Of a stretch of DNA of 11,949 bases, positions 6,907 to 11,949 are shown piece after piece; the stretch's first letter is position 1, and every line of letters begins with the position of its first letter. This stretch comes from Kiritimatiellia bacterium (lineage in GTDB: Bacteria; Verrucomicrobiota; Kiritimatiellia; UBA8416; JABMPJ01): NCBI GenBank assembly GCA_029939545.1, contig JAOZSS010000064.1:1-11949 (forward strand), given 5' to 3'. The position numbers were made by a program, and so were the translations under genes. Below the pieces are notes generated by a model. It made no database searches and was not told the DNA's origin. It worked only from the letters and a program-made list of their open reading frames with translations.

Positions 6907-7938
6907 CTATGCCGCCGGCCCCCGCTCTCCATACAGCATCTCGTAGTATCCCTGGTAGGCCCCGCTTCGCAGGTTGTCGAGCCACTCACCATTCTCAAGG
7001 TACCACTGCACGGTGACCTTGAGTGCGTCTTCAAAACTCAGTGTTGGCACCCACCCCAACTCGTCGCGGATCTTGGCTGAGTCCATGGAGTACCGCCGGT
7101 CGTGACCGGGACGATCCTCCACAAACTGGATGAGCGACTCCGGCCGGTCAACCCGCGCAAGAATCTGCTTCACGATCTCGAGGTTCGGCACATCGTGGTC
7201 GCTGCCTATATTATAGACCTCACCAGTGCGTCCCTTCCGCATGACATCGTCGATGGCCCTGCAATGATCCTGGACGTAGATCCAGTCACGTACATTCATG
7301 CCGTCCCCGTAGACCGGGAGCGGTTTCTCCTCCAGTGCATTGGCGATCATGAGCGGGATCAGCTTCTCAGGAAACTGATAGGGTCCGAAGTTGTTGGAGC
7401 AGCGCGTAATGACCGCATCGATCCCGTGCGACTTGTGCGCCGCGCGAACCAGGAGATCGGCGCCCGCCTTTGTCGCGGCATAAGGATTGTTCGGCGCCAG
7501 CGGTGTTTCCTCCGTAAACCGTCCCTCGGGGCCGAGCGATCCGTACACCTCGTCGGTGGAGATCTGGACGAAACGCTGCACACCATGCACGCGAGCGGCG
7601 TCCAGCAACATCTGCACGCCCATCACATTGGTGCGGATGAAGGCTTCGGCGCCGATGTGGAGACTGCGGTCGACATGGCTTTCGGCGGCGAAATTGACGA
7701 CGATATCGATCTCGTGCCTACGAAACACGCTCTCCACATCCTCCAGGGAAGCGATGTTTCTGCGCTCAATGATATGACGCTCATCGTCCTCGAAAGCCGC
7801 CAGGTTCTCGAGATTGCCCGCGTAGGTGAGCACGTCCATGTTGACGATCTCGATATCGGGGTAAGCTGTCAGCATGTGGCTGACGAAGTTGCTGCCGATA
7901 AACCCCGCACCGCCCGTAACCAATAGTCTCATGCTCAT
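6907..7938 (-). CDS. rfbB: dTDP-glucose 4,6-dehydratase
   Basis: This is a 343-residue extended short-chain dehydrogenase that turns dTDP-glucose into dTDP-4-keto-6-deoxyglucose, the precursor of rhamnose and other deoxysugars in surface glycans. Visible signatures are the NAD-binding TGGAGFIGSN at 8-17, NFAAESHVDRS at 82-92, the catalytic TDE at 128-130, the YAATK pair (Y153, K157), and the diagnostic TRCSNNFGPYQFPEKLIP at 178-195. Start choice: three in-frame ATGs lie at 7950, 7938 and 7932. The middle one has GGAGG five bases upstream; the first would overlap the ribosome site. No rfbA, rfbC or rfbD lies in the window, so those steps must be encoded elsewhere. It leads an operon with the YihY-family gene. 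Confidence 0.95.
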   Translation of the reverse strand: MSMRLLVTGGAGFIGSNFVSHMLTAYPDIEIVNMDVLTYAGNLENLAAFEDDERHIIERRNIASLEDVESVFRRHEIDIVVNFAAESHVDRSLHIGAEAFIRTNVMGVQMLLDAARVHGVQRFVQISTDEVYGSLGPEGRFTEETPLAPNNPYAATKAGADLLVRAAHKSHGIDAVITRCSNNFGPYQFPEKLIPLMIANALEEKPLPVYGDGMNVRDWIYVQDHCRAIDDVMRKGRTGEVYNIGSDHDVPNLEIVKQILARVDRPESLIQFVEDRPGHDRRYSMDSAKIRDELGWVPTLSFEDALKVTVQWYLENGEWLDNLRSGAYQGYYEMLYGERGPAA

Positions 7939-7957
7939 CTCTCCCTCCATTCACCAC

Positions 7958-7989
7958 ACTATACCCCGTTAATGACCTGCTTGTACAAG
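7958..7989 (-). promoter_or_regulatory. rfbB promoter with 10-bp palindrome over the -35 site
   Basis: On the minus strand TATAGT (7958-7963) is a good -10, about 20 bases ahead of the rfbB start. Its expected -35 position 17 bases upstream falls in CTTGTACAAG (7980-7989), a perfect 10-bp palindrome that poorly matches a -35 hexamer. A weak -35 buried in a palindrome suggests a regulated promoter, but no regulator is identified. Confidence 0.35.
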
Positions 7990-8071
7990 GATTTGATGCC
8001 ACTCATACCGAGCCTTCTGCGTTGTAATACCGGCCAATGCCATCAGCACGAATGGCTAGCGTAACAGTTCG

Positions 8072-8085
8072 TTTACCCCTGTAAA
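8072..8085. other. Small hairpin TTTAC-CCCT-GTAAA between rfbB and eno
   Basis: A 5-bp stem with a 4-base loop lies in the divergent rfbB/eno intergenic region, upstream of the eno promoter candidate. It may be an operator half-site pair or chance; there is no T-run that would make it a terminator. Confidence 0.2.
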
Positions 8086-8129
8086 GGAGTCACAAGTTCA
8101 GTAGTCAGAATCCTCATACCTTCCCAGAC

Positions 8130-8158
8130 TTGCCTTTGGCGGCAGTTTCAACTAGGGT
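8130..8158 (+). promoter_or_regulatory. Possible eno promoter
   Basis: TTGCCT (8130-8135) and TAGGGT (8153-8158) are separated by exactly 17 bases and lie 30 bases ahead of the eno start codon. The match to sigma-70 consensus is partial, but position and spacing are ideal. Confidence 0.35.
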
Positions 8159-8188
8159 GCATGCGCAAAACCAAAAGGAGAACTTTCT

Positions 8189-9460
8189 ATGTCGACGATT
8201 ATTGATGTATGTGCACGTGAGATTATTGATTCGCGCGGAAACCCCACCGTTGAGGCCGATGTCTACCTCGAGAGTGGCGCTGTGGGCCGCGCCGCGGTTC
8301 CGTCCGGCGCTTCGACCGGCGAGAACGAAGCCGTTGAGCTGCGCGATGGCGACAAGGCGCGCTACCTCGGCAAGGGCGTTCTGAACGCCGTCGCGAATGT
8401 CAACGACGTGATTGCCCCTGAAGTCTGCGGCTACGAGGCCGTGGACCAGGTCGGTGTCGACAACGCCATGCTGGCACTCGATGGCACCCCGACCAAGCAG
8501 AAGCTCGGTGCCAACGCCGTCCTGGCCGTCTCGCTCGCCACCGCGCGTGCCGCGGCTGAGTACACCGGGCTGCCGCTCTTCCGCTACATAGGCGGAACCA
8601 ACGCCAAGGTGCTGCCTGTTCCGATGATGAACATCATTAATGGCGGCTCACACTCGGATGCCCCGATCGCCTTCCAGGAATTCATGATCCGCCCGATCGG
8701 CGCCCCGACCTTCCGCGAAGCCGTCCGCATGGGAGCCGAGACGTTCCACAGTCTCAAGAAAGTCCTGTCCGACCGTGGCCTGAGCACCGCTGTGGGCGAT
8801 GAGGGCGGCTTCGCCCCCACTCTGAACGGCACCGAGGACGCCCTCGAGAGTATCCTGAAGGCCGTGGAGCTGGCCGGCTACAAGCCCGGCGAAGATATCA
8901 CGATTGCACTCGACTGCGCGGCCAGCGAGTTCTATGCCGATGGCATCTACAACTACGCCAAGTTCGAGGGTGACAAGGGTGCCAAGCGTTCGCGTGAAGA
9001 GCAGGTCGACTACCTGGCCGAGCTGATCGGCAACTACCCGATCGACTCCGTCGAGGACGGCTGCGATGAGAGCGACTGGGAAGGCTGGAACCTTCTGACC
9101 GCGAAGATGGGTGGCCAGTGCCAGCTCGTTGGCGACGATCTGTTCGTGACCAACGTGGATTACCTCGCCCGCGGCATTAAGGAGAAGTCGGCCAACTCTA
9201 TCCTGATCAAAGTCAACCAGATCGGCACCCTGACCGAGACGCTGAACGCCATCGAGATGGCCCACAAGGCCGGCTTCACCGCCGTGATCAGCCATCGTTC
9301 CGGTGAGACCGAGGACAACACCATCGCCGACATCGCCGTGGCCGTGAACGCCGGACAGATCAAGACCGGCTCCATGTCGCGCACCGACCGCATCTGCAAG
9401 TATAACCAGCTTCTGCGGATCGAAGAAATGCTCGGCGAAGAAGCCGTATACGGCGGGTAG
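8189..9460 (+). CDS. eno: Enolase (phosphopyruvate hydratase)
   Basis: The 423-residue protein is a complete enolase, converting 2-phosphoglycerate to phosphoenolpyruvate in glycolysis, and in other bacteria a component of the RNA degradosome. N-terminal DSRGNPTVE (14-22) and the loop PSGASTGENEA (38-48) are intact. Active-site residues fall in place: H155, E205 (GDEGGFAP), K341 (LIKVNQIGTL), H369 in SHRSGETED, and K392. Mg ligands are D242, E289 and D316. NGGSHSDAPIAFQEFM replaces the more common SHADN-type sequence, a variant I associate with Bacteroidetes- and Verrucomicrobia-like enolases. AAGGAG sits eight bases ahead of the ATG. It heads a cluster with the ftsB-like gene and a lipoprotein gene. 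Confidence 0.98.
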   Translation: MSTIIDVCAREIIDSRGNPTVEADVYLESGAVGRAAVPSGASTGENEAVELRDGDKARYLGKGVLNAVANVNDVIAPEVCGYEAVDQVGVDNAMLALDGTPTKQKLGANAVLAVSLATARAAAEYTGLPLFRYIGGTNAKVLPVPMMNIINGGSHSDAPIAFQEFMIRPIGAPTFREAVRMGAETFHSLKKVLSDRGLSTAVGDEGGFAPTLNGTEDALESILKAVELAGYKPGEDITIALDCAASEFYADGIYNYAKFEGDKGAKRSREEQVDYLAELIGNYPIDSVEDGCDESDWEGWNLLTAKMGGQCQLVGDDLFVTNVDYLARGIKEKSANSILIKVNQIGTLTETLNAIEMAHKAGFTAVISHRSGETEDNTIADIAVAVNAGQIKTGSMSRTDRICKYNQLLRIEEMLGEEAVYGG

Positions 9461-9473
9461 AAAAGAACAGGGC

Positions 9474-9494
9474 TCAGGAGTCAGGAGTCAGGCA
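9474..9494. repeat. Three tandem TCAGGAG-type heptamers
   Basis: TCAGGAG, TCAGGAG and TCAGGCA run in tandem 13 bases after the eno stop. The 7-base period is shared with the array at the left edge, although the unit differs. A related CTGACACCCGACAC stretch at 9558-9571 has a similar CTGAC-like texture. Such low-copy heptamers look like intergenic filler repeats. Confidence 0.6.
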
Positions 9495-9545
9495 TCGGGG
9501 AGCGCGAATGAAACGACGGCTGTTCCGCGCGCAGCCCCGAACCTG
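9489..9545 (+). terminator. Structured GC-rich hairpin after eno
   Basis: Three stacked arms can form: CAGG (9489-9492) with CCTG (9542-9545), CGGGG (9496-9500) with CCCCG (9535-9539), and GCGCG (9502-9506) with CGCGC (9526-9530), giving 14 pairs around a 19-base loop with small internal bulges. It begins 28 bases after the eno stop. No T-run follows, so it may be a factor-dependent terminator, an mRNA 3'-end stabiliser or a processing site that separates eno expression from the genes behind it. Confidence 0.4.
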
Positions 9546-9602
9546 CCCAACTGCCCCCTGACACCCGACACATGAAACCTGGCAGGGGGAACGTCTAAGT
9601 CT

Positions 9603-9920
9603 GTGAATGGCTGGACAACAGTATATAGATCAGCTTGGGTGGTGTTGTTTATTCTCTTCACCATCGGGCTGGTCTGCATCTTTCTGCCGCGCTGCCACCA
9701 CCTGCGTCAGCTCCAGCAACGCAAGACCGAGCTACAGGCGGAGAACCGCGAAACCGAGGCGATGACCCGTGCGCTACAGGAGAAGCAGAAACGGTTCAGC
9801 ACCGACCCCGCCTACGTTGAGCGTGTGGCCAGGGAAACCGGCATGGTAAAGCCCGACGAAGTCGTCTTCCAATACACCAACGCAACCGATCGTCCACAGC
9901 CACGGAGGAGAACCCCATGA
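9603..9920 (+). CDS. FtsB/DivIC-like septum formation initiator
   Basis: This is a 105-residue bitopic membrane protein. A short cytoplasmic N-terminus is followed by one transmembrane helix (about 11-29), a Gln/Glu/Lys-rich coiled coil (about 32-65), and the family's C-terminal segment DPAYVERVARETGMVKPDEV at 68-87. FtsB and DivIC form a complex with FtsL and FtsQ/DivIB in the divisome and help activate septal wall synthesis. The start is GTG at 9603; no ATG is in frame near the membrane helix, and the ribosome site (GGGGGA) is about a dozen bases away, so translation may be modest. It follows eno by 142 bases, an adjacency known in other bacteria. Its TGA overlaps the ATG of the next gene (ATGA). 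Confidence 0.85.
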   Translation: MNGWTTVYRSAWVVLFILFTIGLVCIFLPRCHHLRQLQQRKTELQAENRETEAMTRALQEKQKRFSTDPAYVERVARETGMVKPDEVVFQYTNATDRPQPRRRTP

Positions 9921-10639
9921 GACACATCCACCTGATTCTCGTTGCCGCCCTGTCGCTCTCCTCTGGTTGCATCAAGTTCTCCGAAACCCTGACACTCCAT
10001 GACGACGGGTCGGGAGTCATCGACATTGCCTACACGCTCCCCGAAGAAACCGTCACCCAGATCTCAGGCATGATGAAACTGGCCAACGAACTCGCGGATG
10101 CAGTCGGCGAAGAGCCGCCCGGGGATTCGCACGGCTATCTCGAACTGCTGCTCAATCCATCGGAGAACCGAATCAAGCGCAAGGTCGAGAGCTACAAGGT
10201 GGATGGACTGGCCCTGAAGGAAGTCAAGGTCGAGGAGCGCGACGGCAGTCGACAGGTCACGTTTCAGCTCACGTTCAAGAGCATCCGAGATCTGGCCGAC
10301 ACTGACTTCTTTGCCGACCACGGCTTCACGCTCTCGCGTGTACAGGAAGGCCGCTTCCGCCTGATACGCAAAGGGATGCAGGCATCCGGCGCTGAGCCGG
10401 TAGATCTTGATGATCCGCAGATCGTCAGGCTGCTGACCCCTATCCTGGGCGGCTTTAATGCCATGATTGGAGTCAAGACTCCCGGCCGAATCATCGAGGC
10501 CAACACCACGCGCCGCTCGCTGCGGCAGGCCGTATGGAACTTCGAGTTCAACCGCGACGCCGCAGACTTCCGCTCGTTCTATACGAAAGACCTGGTCATC
10601 GTCTTCGAAGGGGCAGGGCTTTCGCTCCCGGCTGAATAG
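9917..10639 (+). CDS. Predicted lipoprotein with DGSG motif (LppM/DUF3153-like)
   Basis: The 240-residue product begins with a signal peptide ending in a lipobox-like LSSGC, so Cys18 is the likely lipidation site; Ser at -3 is permitted but not the best match. Soon after comes a beta-rich start with DDGSG at 29-33 and, later, KTPGRIIEANTTRRSLRQAV at 187-206 followed by W207. DGSG near the lipidated Cys and a late TPG-N-W pattern resemble LppM/DUF3153-type envelope lipoproteins. I recognise the architecture only and know no function. The ATG overlaps the ftsB-like stop by ATGA and has GGAGG upstream, so the two are translationally coupled; a role at the cell envelope or division site is inference. 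It ends two bases from the convergent zinc-ribbon gene. Confidence 0.75.
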   Translation: MRHIHLILVAALSLSSGCIKFSETLTLHDDGSGVIDIAYTLPEETVTQISGMMKLANELADAVGEEPPGDSHGYLELLLNPSENRIKRKVESYKVDGLALKEVKVEERDGSRQVTFQLTFKSIRDLADTDFFADHGFTLSRVQEGRFRLIRKGMQASGAEPVDLDDPQIVRLLTPILGGFNAMIGVKTPGRIIEANTTRRSLRQAVWNFEFNRDAADFRSFYTKDLVIVFEGAGLSLPAE

Positions 10640-10641
10640 GT

Positions 10642-10890
10642 TTAGTACAGCTTCTCGTACTCGCCCTTGGAGACCTTCTTAAGCTTGTGGAATCCGGCCG
10701 ACTTGGCCCGATCGTCTGCGCCGCTCTCAGACGACCCCACGTTCGGGGCCGAGATCAGCTTCTGCACCTGCGCCCCACACGCCGGGCAGACAGCCAACAC
10801 CTCCACGTTCTTATGAAAATGTTCAAAGCCACAACGGCAGATATCGCAACCCTTCTCCCCATCGACAACCTGGTACTCGTAGATTGGCAC
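10642..10890 (-). CDS. FmdB-family zinc-ribbon protein (variant)
   Basis: Starting at GTG, the 82-residue product opens with MPIYEY, the usual FmdB start. The four expected zinc ligands are visible as C15-x2-C18 and C35-x2-C38-G. The first pair sits further in than in classical FmdB (where it comes at about residues 8-11), and C20 is an extra Cys. I recall such displaced versions in planctomycete- and verrucomicrobia-like genomes. A hydrophilic Ser/Gly/Asp stretch and a Lys-rich tail (HKLKKVSKGEYEKLY) follow; no enzymatic role is known. A longer in-frame start at 10959 would add 23 residues and overlap the preceding gene, and would hide the MPIYEY start, so GTG at 10890 is chosen, with AAGGA ten bases upstream. 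It lies 46 bases behind the lipid kinase gene in the same direction. Confidence 0.8.
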   Translation of the reverse strand: MPIYEYQVVDGEKGCDICRCGFEHFHKNVEVLAVCPACGAQVQKLISAPNVGSSESGADDRAKSAGFHKLKKVSKGEYEKLY

Positions 10891-10936
10891 TTTTCTCAAA
10901 TCCTTCTTTAACAGGACCCACAGGATGAATCCACCA

Positions 10937-11842
10937 TTATCCCGCGGGGACGAGCACACTCAACCCGCCGCTCGAAACCGTCACATCGACATCCCGTTCG
11001 CACTCCACCAACTCGCCATCGATCTGAATCGGCGTCGGCTCTTCGCGCTCGACTCGCATCGACTTGAAGCTGCGGAACACCACCTCCGGCAGCTTGCTCA
11101 GTGACCCGTCAAACAGCCGCGTGATGTTGGTCACCAGCTTGGCGATATCCTGACGCAGCGCCACCACCAGCTCCAGCCGCCCGTCATCCGGACGTGCGTG
11201 CGGCGCAATCCGTGCGCCCCCTCCGAACTGGGTCAGATTCGCCACAGTGAACACAAGCGCGTTGTCGAATGAGAGCGTCTCCTCACCATCCAACACCACC
11301 TTCATCTGTTGGGGCCGGTACTCAAAGAATTCCTCCACCCCTGCAAAAACATAAGGAAGCACACCGCGTACGGGCAATCGATCGAATCCGCTCACAATGG
11401 ACGCATCCCACGCCATGCTACAGGTAACGAAAAAGGGCTTGCCGTTAACATGTCCCACGTCGATCGCCTGCCGCTCGGCAGATGCCATCTGCACGATGGC
11501 TTTCTCGGGCGAGAGCGAGATTCCAAAATGCCGGGCAAAGCCGTTGCCGCTACCGACCGGCACCACACCCAGCGCCACATTCGTGTCCACCAGGACACGT
11601 CCGATCGTGCTCAGCGTACCGTCACCGCCCACCACGATGACCGTGTCCACGCCCTCCTCGACGCAGGCACGCGCCTTGCCCTCGCCATCCTCAACCGATT
11701 GCGTGAACTGATACTTGAGGTCGACCTCGGGCCGTACCTCCCAGTGCCGGTCGAACGCCCGACGCATCGCATCAAACGACCACATCAACCCCGACTTGGG
11801 ATTAACCAGCACCACCACACGCCTGGGATCCTGCTCTGCCAT
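10937..11842 (-). CDS. Diacylglycerol kinase-type lipid kinase (DgkB/YegS family)
   Basis: The 301-residue protein has the DAGK catalytic layout. NPKSG (14-18) opens the nucleotide-binding domain, GGDGT (72-76) is the family signature, and VPVGSGNGFARHFG (94-107) follows. The C-terminal beta domain carries RIAPHARPDDGRLELV (211-226) and IDGE (274-277). Members phosphorylate diacylglycerol or related lipids with ATP at the inner membrane face, recycling lipids into phosphatidate; some act on sphingosine-like or undecaprenol-type substrates, and the sequence alone does not decide. Start: the ATG at 11842 gives the usual N-terminus but has only a weak ribosome site. An in-frame TTG at 11893 would add 17 residues, with its purine-rich site too close. 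The first gene of a likely two-gene operon with the zinc ribbon. Confidence 0.9.
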   Translation of the reverse strand: MAEQDPRRVVVLVNPKSGLMWSFDAMRRAFDRHWEVRPEVDLKYQFTQSVEDGEGKARACVEEGVDTVIVVGGDGTLSTIGRVLVDTNVALGVVPVGSGNGFARHFGISLSPEKAIVQMASAERQAIDVGHVNGKPFFVTCSMAWDASIVSGFDRLPVRGVLPYVFAGVEEFFEYRPQQMKVVLDGEETLSFDNALVFTVANLTQFGGGARIAPHARPDDGRLELVVALRQDIAKLVTNITRLFDGSLSKLPEVVFRSFKSMRVEREEPTPIQIDGELVECERDVDVTVSSGGLSVLVPAG

Positions 11843-11907
11843 GCCCAGACCATACCGAACCCGTCCCCCCACAACAAGACTCAGCTTTAACAACCCTCAC
11901 ACCACCG

Positions 11908-11949
11908 TGCGAAACGCGGCTCGCTCGGAGAGCTCGCCCTACCTTCGCA
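11908..11949. repeat. 42-bp imperfect palindrome at the right edge
   Basis: TGCGAA (11908-11913) pairs with TTCGCA (11944-11949). Inside lies a second hairpin, GGC...GCC (11918-11920 with 11936-11938) and GCTC/GAGC (11923-11926 with 11930-11933), with two mismatches. It is non-coding, upstream of the lipid kinase gene, and cut by the window end, so the outer arm may be longer. It resembles a REP-like or MITE-like intergenic element, but only one copy is visible. Confidence 0.5.

Noticed and set aside
7102..7926. 274-codon plus-strand open frame opposite rfbB
   Set aside because: Antisense shadow of rfbB with no ribosome site or family pattern.
8648..9295. 215-codon minus-strand open frame opposite eno
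   Set aside because: Antisense shadow of enolase; no domain or start signal.
11309..11890. 193-codon plus-strand open frame opposite the lipid kinase
   Set aside because: Antisense shadow; His- and Pro-rich translation with no family resemblance.

Overview
The window looks like ordinary chromosomal DNA from a GC-rich bacterium. It holds translation (EF-G), glycolysis (enolase), cell division (FtsB/DivIC-like), sugar-nucleotide and lipid-kinase genes. Coding sequence is GC-rich and most starts have a clear purine-rich Shine-Dalgarno. An FmdB zinc ribbon with its first Cys pair displaced downstream, an EF-G gene outside an rpsL-rpsG-fusA-tuf cluster, and intergenic TGAACC(T) and TCAGGAG short repeats remind me of the Planctomycetes-Verrucomicrobia-Kiritimatiellota group. 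That placement is a pattern-based inference with no marker to prove it.

Layout. (1) 1-390 has no gene and holds a 7-8 bp tandem repeat array. (2) 391-1862, minus strand: a two-gene operon, a small cupin then an iron-type alcohol dehydrogenase. (3) 1863-2245 has no gene; it holds short palindromes, an inverted trace of the left repeat and possible promoters. (4) 2246-2623, plus: a DUF3127 OB-fold-like protein with an SSB-like acidic tail, convergent with fusA (2664-4757, minus). (5) 4910-5404, plus: a GNAT acetyltransferase of the stand-alone N-acetylglutamate synthase type, divergent from fusA. Its stop codon directly abuts the stop of the convergent gene. (6) 5405-7938, minus: an rfbB then YihY-family operon. 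(7) 8189-10639, plus: eno, an ftsB/divIC-like gene and a lipoprotein gene whose start overlaps the ftsB stop. (8) 10642-11842, minus: a diacylglycerol-kinase-type lipid kinase followed by the small FmdB-type zinc ribbon. (9) The right edge holds a 42-bp imperfect palindrome.

How the genes relate. Few neighbours form an obvious single pathway. The eno-ftsB adjacency is known from other bacteria (for example Pseudomonas). RfbB makes dTDP-4-keto-6-deoxyglucose for surface glycans and is co-transcribed with an inner-membrane YihY protein, so a shared envelope role is possible. The cupin/Fe-ADH pair looks like a small metabolic module of unknown substrate.

I do not see a defence system, CRISPR array, integrase, transposase, rRNA or tRNA. 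The best leads are modest: the SSB-like tail on the DUF3127 protein, inverted traces of one repeat family around the cupin/ADH operon, a structured hairpin after eno, a palindromic operator candidate before rfbB, and the palindromic element at the right edge.
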